Shown: positions 1-7,358, counted from the stretch's first letter. The stretch: 8,653 nucleotides of DNA from Gammaproteobacteria bacterium (GCA_029881015.1 JAOUNK010000132.1:1-8653); one strand, 5' to 3'. The notes: generated by a model not told the origin, from the sequence alone. Numbers and translations are program-made.

Positions 1-224
1 TCGTAATCGTCTTCATGACAAGAGATGCGCTGAACCGCTTTCGCAGTTCCGAAGGGTGGCGCGTCGGCGTTGACGGCTCCGTCGCACTGATCGACATCGG
101 CGCGGGCAAGACGATTGACACCGACAATGTGCGTGACCCGATCGTCGGGTTCATCTATGGCTCCAAGGGCCTGATGTATAACCTGACGCTCGAGGGCACG
201 AAGTTCACGAAGATCGAGAGGTAA
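1..224 (+). CDS. SYLF (YSC84-type) lipid-binding protein, C-terminal part
   Basis: This is the 3' end of a gene that begins before the window. The frame is open from base 3, so the ATG at 15 is an internal methionine and not the start. About 73 residues are visible, ending in TAA at 222-224. The fragment reads VIVFMTRDALNRF, then GWRVGVDGSVALIDIGAG, then PIVGFIYGSKGLMYNLTLEG. That is the usual end of the SYLF/YSC84 domain: a (V/I)VF-MT element, a Gly-rich beta segment, a GFIYGSKGLM element and a final LEG-(T/S)-K/R-(I/F)-T-K-I strand. Eukaryotic SYLF proteins bind phosphoinositides; bacterial ones are usually small exported proteins of unclear role. The signal peptide and first half lie outside the window. 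The next gene starts 8 bases downstream on the same strand, suggesting cotranscription. Family assignment is by motif recognition only. Confidence 0.8.
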   Translation, partial: VIVFMTRDALNRFRSSEGWRVGVDGSVALIDIGAGKTIDTDNVRDPIVGFIYGSKGLMYNLTLEGTKFTKIER

Positions 225-232
225 GCAGGCCG

Positions 233-1504
233 TTGCCAACAGACCCGATCGACAAATTCCAGGGCTGGCTTCGCAAGGTCGGGAAGATACTCGGCGGCGG
301 CCTTTACAGCGGAGGGATTGCCGCAACGCTCTCGGCCGGGGCGCTGGCGCTGGCTGCCGAAGAAGGCAGCAACCCGGAAGTTGTGGCGCCGCCGGCGTCG
401 ACCCACATGTCCGAAGAGCTGCGAAGCGCCATCACGAAAATCGTGATTCTGCCGATCAACGGCGACGCCCAGGAGGCCGTTACGGGTACTTACGGCCAGA
501 AGACGCTCGGGATGGCGGGCGGTGCGGCCAAGGGCTCCGGGATCGGTAATATCCCGGTCGAGGTGGGCCACGTGCCCATCAACATCCCGATCCCGCTGCT
601 CCGGGAAATCGGCATGCTCGTGGGCGGTATCACCGGCACGGCGCAGCGCCAGGTCCAGGAACTCAGGGACCGCCTGACCGAGGATCTTTCGGATGCCGTC
701 GAGCAGCCTCTGACCAACTCGGCGCTCGCAACCGATGTGTTCTGGGAGTTGAAGAACGTCAACTCACTGGACCCGAAGCTGTTCGCCGTCACCACGCCGA
801 TTCCCGAAGGTACCGACGCGATTCTCTACGTCAGTATCGATGAGCTCACGCTCAACGTGCAGAATAAAGAGGCGATTATCACGACCGTGGCGACGGCGAG
901 ACTGGAACGTTTGTCCGACCGGACCACCCTGTACCGCAAAGAGGTCAAGTACGAAGACCGCGATACGCTCAGGAACTGGCTCAGGGACGACTCGGCGCTG
1001 TGGCACCAGTATCGCGTGTTTGCCAGGCATTACATCGGCAGGGAGATTTCGGCCGAGCTTTACGAGCGCGTTGCGACACCGGCAACCCTGGTACCGGTGC
1101 CGAGCGATACGATCAAGAGCATCAAGAAGAACAACTGGCAGGGTCGCAGCGAGTCGCCGACACCGACGCTTGCCTGGCAGTTCGAGCTGTCGGAGGAGGC
1201 CGCGAGTGCGGCTGCAGGTGCCGAAATCCTCTGGGACGTCGAGATCTATGACGCCAGTCGCCCTGTCTATTCCGCGCAGCGGGTGTCCGGCCTGCAGCAT
1301 ACGGTCATGACGCCGCTGGAGCCCTGCAAGACATACCGCTGGTCCGTGCGCCCGAGCTACCACAAGGGCAGTGAGCGCAGGAACGGCTGGTGGATGCGCG
1401 CGGTGTCAGCAGCCGGCTTTAACAACGGAAACGTCGGCAGAGCCGTATCTGAGGCGCATGCCTATATCCAGGACTTCGCGTCCCTGGAAGTGAAATGCCG
1501 GTAA
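233..1504 (+). CDS. Unrecognised exported/membrane-anchored protein with Fn3-like C-terminus
   Basis: This 423-residue protein is not one I recognise. The start is TTG at 233. An in-frame TAA at 179-181 and the lack of any ATG or GTG before residue 59 leave TTG as the only usual start, although the Shine-Dalgarno match is weak (AGG at 227-229). The N-terminus has a basic stretch (WLRKVGK, residues 12-18), then a hydrophobic Gly/Ala-rich segment (about 20-42) ending in ALA-AEE. It could be a cleaved signal peptide or a membrane anchor. Residues 65-80 form a strand-like ITKIVILPING element. Residues 84-137 are rich in glycine and small residues (GMAGGAAKGSG, GMLVGGITGT), resembling a membrane-associated hairpin. 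Residues 138-280 look mixed alpha/beta. Residues 308-390 resemble a fibronectin-III fold: P-x-L-x-W near 312-315, a WDVEIYD strand, the LEPCKTYRWSVRPSY turn and strand, and WW at 386-387. There are only two cysteines (C365, C422). It follows the SYLF gene by 8 bases, so an envelope role is inferred. Confidence 0.85.
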   Translation: MPTDPIDKFQGWLRKVGKILGGGLYSGGIAATLSAGALALAAEEGSNPEVVAPPASTHMSEELRSAITKIVILPINGDAQEAVTGTYGQKTLGMAGGAAKGSGIGNIPVEVGHVPINIPIPLLREIGMLVGGITGTAQRQVQELRDRLTEDLSDAVEQPLTNSALATDVFWELKNVNSLDPKLFAVTTPIPEGTDAILYVSIDELTLNVQNKEAIITTVATARLERLSDRTTLYRKEVKYEDRDTLRNWLRDDSALWHQYRVFARHYIGREISAELYERVATPATLVPVPSDTIKSIKKNNWQGRSESPTPTLAWQFELSEEAASAAAGAEILWDVEIYDASRPVYSAQRVSGLQHTVMTPLEPCKTYRWSVRPSYHKGSERRNGWWMRAVSAAGFNNGNVGRAVSEAHAYIQDFASLEVKCR

Positions 1505-1523
1505 GGTCCGAACCCCCGACTGG

Positions 1524-4361
1524 CTAATCGACCGCTTTCGCGATACGTCCCTGCACCTTGGCGCGCTGGGCAAATTCTTCCTGCCACTGCGAACGGTGGG
1601 ACGCCGGCGCGATCTGCACGGCGGTCACCTTGTACTCCGGGCAGTCCGTCGCCCAGTCGCCGTATTCCGTCGTCACGACGTTGGCGCCGGTTTCGGGGTT
1701 GTGGAAGGTCGTGTAGACGACACCCGGTTTCACGCGGGTCGTGATCTTTGCGCGTAACGCGATGTCGCCCTTGCGACTTGCCAGCGAAACCATCTGGCCG
1801 TCCTTGATGCCGCGCATCTCGGCGTCCGAAGGATGCACTTCGAGCAGGTCTTCGCCGTACCAGACGTTGTTCGCGGTGCGTCGCGTCTGTGCCCCGACGT
1901 TGTACTGCGACAGGATGCGGCCCGTCGTCAGCAACAGCGGGAACTTGCGGTTGGTTCGTTCCTCGGTCGGGACATAGTCGGTTTCGACGAACAGCCCCTT
2001 ACCGCGCACGAATGCGTCGACATGCATGATCGGTGTGCCCATCGGCGCGCTGTCGTTGCAGGGCCACTGGACGCTGCCAACCTTATCGAGGAAGTCGAAG
2101 CTGACGTTGTTGAACGTAGGCGTCAACTCGGCGATTTCATCCATGATCTGGGCGGCATTGTCGTAATGCATCGGGTAGCCCATGGCCTGCGCCAGCTCCT
2201 GCGTAATCAGCCACTCATCCTTGCCCTGCTGCGGTTCCATGACCTTGCGAACGCGATTGATGCGGCGCTCGGCATTGATAAACGTGCCGTTCTTTTCAAG
2301 GAAGGATGTGCCGGGCAGGAAAACGTGTGCGAACTTCGCCGTTTCGTTCAGGAACAGGTCCTGGACCACGATGCATTCCATGTTCGAGAGTGCGGCTTCG
2401 ACGTGGTGGGTGTCGGGATCCGATTGCGCGACGTCTTCGCCCTGGATGTACATGCCTTTGAATTGACCGGCACAGGCGGCGTCGAACATGTTGGGGATAC
2501 GGAAGCCCGGCTCGGGGTCCAGCGTGACGCCCCAGTGCTGCTCGAACTGCGTGCGCACTTCTTCGCCCGAGATATGCCGGTAGCCCGCAAGCTCGTGAGG
2601 GAATGAGCCCATATCGCAGGAGCCCTGGACGTTGTTCTGGCCACGCAGCGGGTTCACGCCGACGCCGGAGCGACCGAGGTTGCCCGTCGCCATCGCGAGA
2701 TTGGCCATGCCCATCACCATCGTCGACCCCTGGCTGTGCTCGGTCACGCCGAGGCCATAGTAGATGGCACCGTTTCTCGCGCTGCCGTAGAGACGCGCCG
2801 CGGCACGAATGGTATCGGCATCGACGCCCGATACTTTCGCCACCTCTTCGGGCGAGTTCTCGGGCCGCAGGATCATCGCCTTCCACGCTTCCCAGGACTC
2901 CAGGTCGCAGCGCTCCCGCACGTATTCTTCGTCCGCGAGTCCTTCGCTGACGATGACATGCGCGAGTGCATTGATGATCGGCACGTTGGTGCCCGGCAGC
3001 AGGTCGAGGTGGTGTGCGGCCTTGATATGCGGCGAGCGCACCAGCCCGATTTTTCGCGGGTCTACGACGATGAGTTGCGCGCCCTCGCGCAGGCGGCGCT
3101 TCATCTGTGACGCAAAAACCGGATGACCCGCTGTCGGGTTGGCCCCGATGACCACGATGACATCGGCATCCATGACACTGTCGAATGGCTGCGTGCCGGC
3201 TGACGTGCCGAGCGTGGTCTTGAGGCCATAGCCGGTGGGCGAGTGACACACGCGCGCGCAGGTGTCGACATTGTTGTTGCCCATGGCGGCCCGGACGAGC
3301 TTCTGTACGACGAACACTTCCTCGTTGGTGCAACGTGAGGACGTAATGCCGCCGATTGACTTGCGGCCGTATTTCTCCTGGATTGCCTTGAAGCGATCCG
3401 CAGTGAACTGAATCGCTTCGTCCCACTCGACTTCTCGCCAGGGGTCCGAGGTGTTCTCGCGGATCATCGGTTTCAGCACGCGATCGCGGTGCGACGCATA
3501 GCCCCAGGCGAAGCGGCCCTTGACGCAGGAGTGACCATGGTTGGCCTGGCCATCCTTGTACGGCGTCATGCGGACGACCTGGTCGCCTTTCATTTCGGCC
3601 TGGAACGAACAACCGACGCCACAGTAGGCGCAGGTGGTCACCACCGCGTGGTCGGGCTGGCCATGATCGACAATGCTTTTTTCCATGAGCGTGGCCGTCG
3701 GGCACGCCTGTACGCAGGCGCCACACGACACGCACTCGGAATCGAGGAAGTCTTCATTGATACCGGCCGCAACCTTGGAGTCGAAACCGCGGCCGGCGAT
3801 TGTCAGCGCAAATGTGCCCTGCACCTCGTCGCAGGCGCGCACGCAGCGTGAGCAGACGATGCACTTCGAGGCGTCGAACTGGAAATAGGGGTTACTGGTA
3901 TCGACGGGCGCATCGAGATGATTCTTGCCGTCGAAGCCGTAGCGCACATCGCGCAGGCCTACGGCCCCGGCCATGTCCTGCAGCTCGCAGTCCCCGTTGG
4001 CAGAACAGGTCAGGCAGTCGAGCGGGTGATCGGAGATGTAGAGCTCCATCACGTTGCGTCGCAACGCGGCGAGCGCGTCGGTCTGGGTGCGGATCTTCAT
4101 GCCGGCCTCGACCGGCGTGGTGCAGGAGGCGGGGTAGCCCTTGCGGCCGTCTATTTCGACGAGGCAGAGGCGGCAGGAGCCGAAAGGCTTCAGGCTGTCC
4201 GTGGCGCAGAGCTTGGGGATGTCGATACCCGATTCGCGCGCCGCACGCAGGATGCTGGTGCCGGCCTTGACGGTGGCCGGGAGACCATCGATCTCCACCT
4301 GGACCGTTTCCCCGGTTGCGCCCGCTGGCGTACCGAGATCCGCCTGGCGTGTCTTGTTCAT
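1524..4361 (-). CDS. fdsA: NAD-dependent formate dehydrogenase, catalytic alpha subunit FdsA
   Basis: The 945-residue molybdenum subunit of the soluble FdsABG complex oxidises formate to CO2 and passes electrons through Fe-S clusters to FdsB. The N-terminus resembles NuoG. It has [2Fe-2S] ligands C52, C63, C66 and C80, then a His-Cys box (H112, C116, C119, C125). Two 4Fe-4S motifs follow (C167/C170/C173/C177 and C210/C213/C216/C220). The catalytic part opens with the Mo-domain [4Fe-4S] ligands C244, C247, C251 and C279, with K281 just after. The active site shows CARVCHSPT with C372 as Mo ligand and H373 beside it, plus R573 in the PLRGQNNVQG segment. The enzyme therefore uses cysteine, not selenocysteine. 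The C-terminal dinucleotide-binding domain (about 805-920) ends with ATDCPEYKVTAVQ. Length is close to known FdsA proteins (about 950-960). The ATG overlaps the fdsB stop as ATGA, so translation is probably coupled. The stop is TAG, and no fdsD follows. Identification is firm; cytosolic location and NAD+ use are inferred from the family and from FdsB/FdsG. Confidence 0.96.
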   Translation of the reverse strand: MNKTRQADLGTPAGATGETVQVEIDGLPATVKAGTSILRAARESGIDIPKLCATDSLKPFGSCRLCLVEIDGRKGYPASCTTPVEAGMKIRTQTDALAALRRNVMELYISDHPLDCLTCSANGDCELQDMAGAVGLRDVRYGFDGKNHLDAPVDTSNPYFQFDASKCIVCSRCVRACDEVQGTFALTIAGRGFDSKVAAGINEDFLDSECVSCGACVQACPTATLMEKSIVDHGQPDHAVVTTCAYCGVGCSFQAEMKGDQVVRMTPYKDGQANHGHSCVKGRFAWGYASHRDRVLKPMIRENTSDPWREVEWDEAIQFTADRFKAIQEKYGRKSIGGITSSRCTNEEVFVVQKLVRAAMGNNNVDTCARVCHSPTGYGLKTTLGTSAGTQPFDSVMDADVIVVIGANPTAGHPVFASQMKRRLREGAQLIVVDPRKIGLVRSPHIKAAHHLDLLPGTNVPIINALAHVIVSEGLADEEYVRERCDLESWEAWKAMILRPENSPEEVAKVSGVDADTIRAAARLYGSARNGAIYYGLGVTEHSQGSTMVMGMANLAMATGNLGRSGVGVNPLRGQNNVQGSCDMGSFPHELAGYRHISGEEVRTQFEQHWGVTLDPEPGFRIPNMFDAACAGQFKGMYIQGEDVAQSDPDTHHVEAALSNMECIVVQDLFLNETAKFAHVFLPGTSFLEKNGTFINAERRINRVRKVMEPQQGKDEWLITQELAQAMGYPMHYDNAAQIMDEIAELTPTFNNVSFDFLDKVGSVQWPCNDSAPMGTPIMHVDAFVRGKGLFVETDYVPTEERTNRKFPLLLTTGRILSQYNVGAQTRRTANNVWYGEDLLEVHPSDAEMRGIKDGQMVSLASRKGDIALRAKITTRVKPGVVYTTFHNPETGANVVTTEYGDWATDCPEYKVTAVQIAPASHRSQWQEEFAQRAKVQGRIAKAVD

Positions 4362-5908
4362 GTCTCGTCACCCCCCGATGCGAAGTCTTCCGCGAAGTGT
4401 TTCAGCACGCTGCGGACCGGGTAGGGCGTCATGCCGCCCATGGCACACAGCGAGGCAGCCTCCATGGTATCGCAGAGTTCGACCAGTAAATCGTAATTCG
4501 CCTCGCGTTCCTCGCCCTTGATCATGCGGTCAATGATCTCCACGCCCCGCGTGGAGCCAATCCGGCACGGCGTGCACTTGCCACAGGACTCGATCGCGCA
4601 GAACTCCATGGCGAAGCGTGCCTGCCCTGCCATATCGACCGTGTCATCGAAGACGACGATGCCGCCGTGGCCAATCATTGCGCCAATCGCCGCAAACGCC
4701 TCGTAGTCGAGCGGCGTGTCGAGCTGCGACTCGGGCAGGTAAGCGCCGAGCGGGCCGCCTACCTGTACCGCCTTGACCGGGCGGCCGGAGGCCGTGCCGC
4801 CGCCGTACTCATCAATGAGTTCGCGCAGCGTAACGCCGAATGATTTTTCGACGAGTCCGCCGCGCCTGATGTTGCCGGCGAGCTGGAACGCAAGTGTCCC
4901 CTTGGAGCGATTGACGCCCATACCCGCATAGCGTTCGCCGCCGAGATTGACGATGTTGGGCACCGACGCGAGCGTCACGACGTTGTTGACGACGGTCGGC
5001 TTGCCGAACAGACCCTCGTGGGCGGGCAGGGGTGGCTTGTAACGCACGATGCCCTTCTTGCCTTCCAGGCTTTCAAGCATGGCGGTCTCTTCGCCGCACA
5101 CATAAGAGCCCGCGCCGAGGTGCAGTTCGACGTCGAAATCAAACCCGCTGCCCTGGATGTCGGACCCGAGCCAGCCGGCCTCGCGCGCCGTTTCAATCGC
5201 GCGTGCCAGGATCGTGTGCGTCAGCGGATACTCGGATCGCAGGTAAATGTAAGCCTTGTCGGCGCCGACCGCGAAGCCGGCAATCGCGAGTGCCTCGAGC
5301 AGGCCGAACGGATCGCCTTCCATGAGCATGCGATCCGAGAACGTACCGCTGTCGCCTTCGTCGGCATTGCAGGCAATGTACTTTTGCGGACCCGCCGCGT
5401 CGGCCACGGTGCGCCACTTGATGCCGGTGGGAAAGCCCGCACCGCCGCGGCCGCGCAGACCCGACGCCGTGACCGCGTCGATGACCGCGTCGGGCCCCAT
5501 CTCCCAGGCCTTTTGCAGGGCCTTGAAACCCTGGTGGAGCAGGAAATCCTCGAGCGAGAGCGCTTCGATCAGGCCGCAGCGCCAGAACGTCCAGCGGTCC
5601 TGGCTTATCAGGTACGGCACCTCGTTGATGGGCCCGAGCCGCTTCTCGTGGTCGCCACCTGCCAGCAAGCCGGCTGCAAACAGGTCCGGTATGTCGGCTG
5701 CTGCGACGTTGCCGTAAGCAATCCGCGTGCCGTCGACGTCGACCTCGACGAGCGGTTCGAGCCAGCAAGCGCCCCACGAACCGTTGCGCACGATCTGGAT
5801 CGACGCACCTGCCTGTTTCGCCGCGCGTGCGATAGCGACCGCAACGGCGTCAGCGCCGACCGAAACGGATGTGGTCTCGCGCGGGACGTAAACTTTTACA
5901 GCACTCAT
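4358..5908 (-). CDS. fdsB: NAD-dependent formate dehydrogenase, NADH/FMN beta subunit FdsB
   Basis: This 516-residue diaphorase subunit holds FMN, binds NAD+ and one [4Fe-4S] cluster, and hands formate-derived electrons to NAD+. It is homologous to complex I NuoF. The first 115 or so residues match the N-terminal thioredoxin-like extension of FdsB, which resembles the NuoE fold. Only two cysteines are seen there (C48, C111), so it is unlikely to hold its own [2Fe-2S] cluster. The flavin/nucleotide core has GLRGRGGAGFPTG (150-162), CNADEGDSGTFSDR (180-193) and LGAGSYVCGEETAMLESLEG (264-283). The cluster ligands are C442, C445 and C448 in ESCGKCTPCRIG, and C488 in SLCAMGG. The ATG overlaps the fdsG stop by 4 bases (ATGA), and the TGA overlaps the fdsA start in the same way. 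A GGAG lies very close to the ATG, and a G6 tract sits slightly further upstream. The alternative, NuoF of complex I, is excluded by the FdsA/FdhD neighbours and the N-terminal extension. Confidence 0.95.
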   Translation of the reverse strand: MSAVKVYVPRETTSVSVGADAVAVAIARAAKQAGASIQIVRNGSWGACWLEPLVEVDVDGTRIAYGNVAAADIPDLFAAGLLAGGDHEKRLGPINEVPYLISQDRWTFWRCGLIEALSLEDFLLHQGFKALQKAWEMGPDAVIDAVTASGLRGRGGAGFPTGIKWRTVADAAGPQKYIACNADEGDSGTFSDRMLMEGDPFGLLEALAIAGFAVGADKAYIYLRSEYPLTHTILARAIETAREAGWLGSDIQGSGFDFDVELHLGAGSYVCGEETAMLESLEGKKGIVRYKPPLPAHEGLFGKPTVVNNVVTLASVPNIVNLGGERYAGMGVNRSKGTLAFQLAGNIRRGGLVEKSFGVTLRELIDEYGGGTASGRPVKAVQVGGPLGAYLPESQLDTPLDYEAFAAIGAMIGHGGIVVFDDTVDMAGQARFAMEFCAIESCGKCTPCRIGSTRGVEIIDRMIKGEEREANYDLLVELCDTMEAASLCAMGGMTPYPVRSVLKHFAEDFASGGDET

Positions 5909-6351
5909 TTCTCCGCCCCCCGCAGATCAGCGACGAGCGCATCGAAGCGCGCTGCATCGACCCTGCCAATCGTTTTACCGTTCACCATGACGGCCGGGGC
6001 ACAGGCACAGTTACCGAGGCAATAAACGGGCTCAATCGTCGTCCCGGCATCGACCGCCGCATGCGCGTGTTGCGTCAGCTCACGACTGCCCATCGCCTGG
6101 CAGGCCTCGGCCTGGCAAATCTTGACGATGTTTCTGCCCGGCTGCGCGGTCCGGAAGTCGTGATAGTACTCGACCACGCCATGCACGTCGGCACGCGACA
6201 GGTTCAGCGCCTGCGCGAGCTGCCGGATCGTGTCTTCGGATACCCAGCCATGGGCCTGCACGATCGCCTGCAGGATCTGCACGAGCATCTCCGGCCTCGC
6301 GTCAAAGCGTTGGACGATGTTTGAAATTGACTCTGTAGTCTGGTCAGTCAT
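5905..6351 (-). CDS. fdsG: NAD-dependent formate dehydrogenase, gamma subunit FdsG
   Basis: This 148-residue NuoE-like (24 kDa) subunit carries one [2Fe-2S] cluster and works beside FdsB in the diaphorase part of the formate dehydrogenase. A helical N-terminus (about 8-65) includes the HGWVSEDTIRQLA and LNLSRADVHGVVEYYHDF segments typical of the family. The thioredoxin-like domain follows. The four ligands are C79 and C84 (KICQAEACQAMG) and C111 and C115 (VYCLGNCACAPA), in the expected CX4C and CX3C spacing; C117 is extra. NuoE-type proteins are often about 150-170 residues, so the length is normal. The ATG overlaps the last base of the fdhD stop (TGATG), and the TGA overlaps the fdsB ATG, indicating coupled translation within one operon. 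An AGGA stretch lies about 13 bases upstream, inside the end of fdhD. It could be mistaken for NuoE, but the neighbours settle it. Confidence 0.95.
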   Translation of the reverse strand: MTDQTTESISNIVQRFDARPEMLVQILQAIVQAHGWVSEDTIRQLAQALNLSRADVHGVVEYYHDFRTAQPGRNIVKICQAEACQAMGSRELTQHAHAAVDAGTTIEPVYCLGNCACAPAVMVNGKTIGRVDAARFDALVADLRGAEK

Positions 6352-7172
6352 CAGGCAATTCGATCCTCGCCAGCGTAAATGTTGAAGTTGTCGCCGCGCA
6401 AAAACCCTACCAGCGTCACATTGAACTCCCGGGCCAGCTCGACCGCAAGGCTCGACGGTGCGCTCACGGCCGCGAGCAGCGGCATGCCCGCGACCAGCGC
6501 CTTTTGCATGAGTTCGAAACTCGCGCGCCCGGACACCATCAATCCCGTCTCGTGGGCGGGAAGGCGGTTGGCGGACAGGAGTGCGCCGATAATCTTGTCG
6601 ACCGCATTGTGGCGCCCGACGTCCTCGCGCACGATAAGTAGTTCACCCCGTGCGTCGAAGGCAGCGGCGGCGTGCAAGCCACCGGTCGTGTCGAAGACGG
6701 CCTGCGCGCTACGCAGCCGATCCGGAATGCTGACGAGCACCTCGCGAGAGAACATGCCGCGACGTGCCACGAGCGGCTCCGCGCCCTGTGCACGCAGGGC
6801 GTCCAGCGAGGCTTTGCCGCAGATGCCGCAGCTCGAGGTCGTGTAGAAGTGACGCTGCAGGCGCTCGAGATCGACGTCTACCCCGTCTTCGAGTTCGACG
6901 CGAATCGCATTCTCGCCGCTGCAGGGTTTCACGATCGCGACATCCTCGCGGGATCGCAGGACTCCCTCGCCAAACAGGAAACCCAGGGCGAGGTCGTCGT
7001 CGTCACCGGGTGTGCGCATGGTGATCGAGATGCTCTGCGTTCGTCGCTCGCCATCTGCCTCGAAACCCAGGCGAATCTCCAGCGGCTCTTCGACAGCCAC
7101 GCTGTCGTGCACGGATTCGCGCAAATCACCGCGAATTCTTGCGACCAAAATCGGCTGGCTGCGACCTGACAT
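6351..7172 (-). CDS. fdhD: Formate dehydrogenase accessory sulfurtransferase FdhD (FdsC-type)
   Basis: This 273-residue protein is required for formate dehydrogenase activity. In E. coli, FdhD binds bis-MGD and moves sulfur from IscS to the molybdenum cofactor before it enters the apo-enzyme. The family signatures are all present: VEEPLEIRL near the N-terminus (27-35), MRTPGDDDDLALGFLFGEG (52-70), the functional CxxC pair C115/C118 in TTSSCGICGK, EDVGRHNAVDK (183-193) and VSGRASFE (213-220). Length is normal, and the N-terminus fits the family, which supports the ATG at 7172 even though no good Shine-Dalgarno sequence precedes it. It is the first gene of the operon, followed directly by fdsG with a 1-base overlap. 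In the described fdsGBACD operons the homologue (fdsC) comes after fdsA, so the order is different here. The promoter should lie in 7173-7358. Confidence 0.95.
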   Translation of the reverse strand: MSGRSQPILVARIRGDLRESVHDSVAVEEPLEIRLGFEADGERRTQSISITMRTPGDDDDLALGFLFGEGVLRSREDVAIVKPCSGENAIRVELEDGVDVDLERLQRHFYTTSSCGICGKASLDALRAQGAEPLVARRGMFSREVLVSIPDRLRSAQAVFDTTGGLHAAAAFDARGELLIVREDVGRHNAVDKIIGALLSANRLPAHETGLMVSGRASFELMQKALVAGMPLLAAVSAPSSLAVELAREFNVTLVGFLRGDNFNIYAGEDRIA

Positions 7173-7235
7173 GAATCTGAAGTCCGAATACCGGGCAGGG
7201 CAGTATATCGTAGCGGCGCGGCCTGCAGCGCGTAA

Positions 7236-7250
7236 TGAGAATCGTTCTCA
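7236..7250. promoter_or_regulatory. Perfect inverted repeat resembling a Fur box
   Basis: The sequence is TGAGAA-TCG-TTCTCA, a perfect 6-3-6 palindrome. Against the 7-1-7 Fur core TGATAATNATTATCA it agrees at 11 of the 14 specified positions. It lies in the 186-base divergent region, 64 bases from the fdhD ATG and 109 bases from the HiPIP start, so it could act on either promoter or both. Both flanking units encode iron-sulfur proteins, which makes iron-responsive control plausible. The match is by eye; another dimeric regulator could use the same site. Confidence 0.55.
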
Positions 7251-7345
7251 AAATTCGCCGACATCGTGGCGCTGCGCCGTTATGCGGGCGTTCAGGAAAC
7301 TTAGGTAATATGCGCGCCTTGGATACCCGATTGACTGCACTTTTC

Positions 7346-7350
7346 AGGAG
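7346..7350 (+). promoter_or_regulatory. Ribosome binding site that fixes the TTG start of the HiPIP gene
   Basis: AGGAG lies 8 bases before the TTG at 7359. An in-frame TGA at 7332-7334 rules out any start further upstream apart from an unlikely CTG at 7335, and a start downstream would destroy the Tat signal. The TTG call is therefore well supported. Confidence 0.85.
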
Positions 7351-7358
7351 ATTTCAAG

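Noticed and set aside
15..224. A complete 69-residue small protein starting at the ATG at 15
   Set aside because: The frame continues upstream to the window edge, and the SYLF-type VIVF residues precede this methionine, so it is the tail of a larger gene.
1833..2606. Open frame (257 codons) on the plus strand opposite fdsA
   Set aside because: It mirrors the codon pattern of fdsA; no family features are seen and fdsA fully explains the sequence.
3230..3270. Selenocysteine at the FdsA active site
   Set aside because: The codon for residue 372 is an ordinary cysteine codon within CARVCHSPT, and no in-frame TGA occurs in the gene.
2296..3735. Long open frame (about 479 codons) on the minus strand within fdsA
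   Set aside because: It is an out-of-frame shadow: Arg/Pro/Gly-rich, no domain signature, and fully covered by fdsA, whose motifs run unbroken through the region. High GC makes such frames common.
5018..6025. Long open frame (about 335 codons) on the plus strand opposite fdsB and fdsG
   Set aside because: It is antisense to two well-identified genes and spans their junction, with Arg/Ala-rich composition, no recognisable motif and no supporting ribosome binding site.
7202..7207. TATACT on the minus strand as a -10 box for the fdhD operon
   Set aside because: It matches the consensus at 5 of 6 positions, but the position 17 bases upstream reads CGCTGC, with no -35 resemblance and no extended -10. 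TTGAGA at 7251-7246 is 38 bases away, too far to pair with it. It is not supported as a promoter by sequence alone.
7268..7278. Second palindrome GGCGC-T-GCGCC in the divergent region
   Set aside because: Short GC-only inverted repeats are expected by chance at this GC content; there is no T-run or known operator resemblance.
7306..7311. TAATAT as a -10 box for the HiPIP gene
   Set aside because: Only 4 of 6 positions match and no -35 hexamer lies at a workable distance. The HiPIP promoter remains unplaced.
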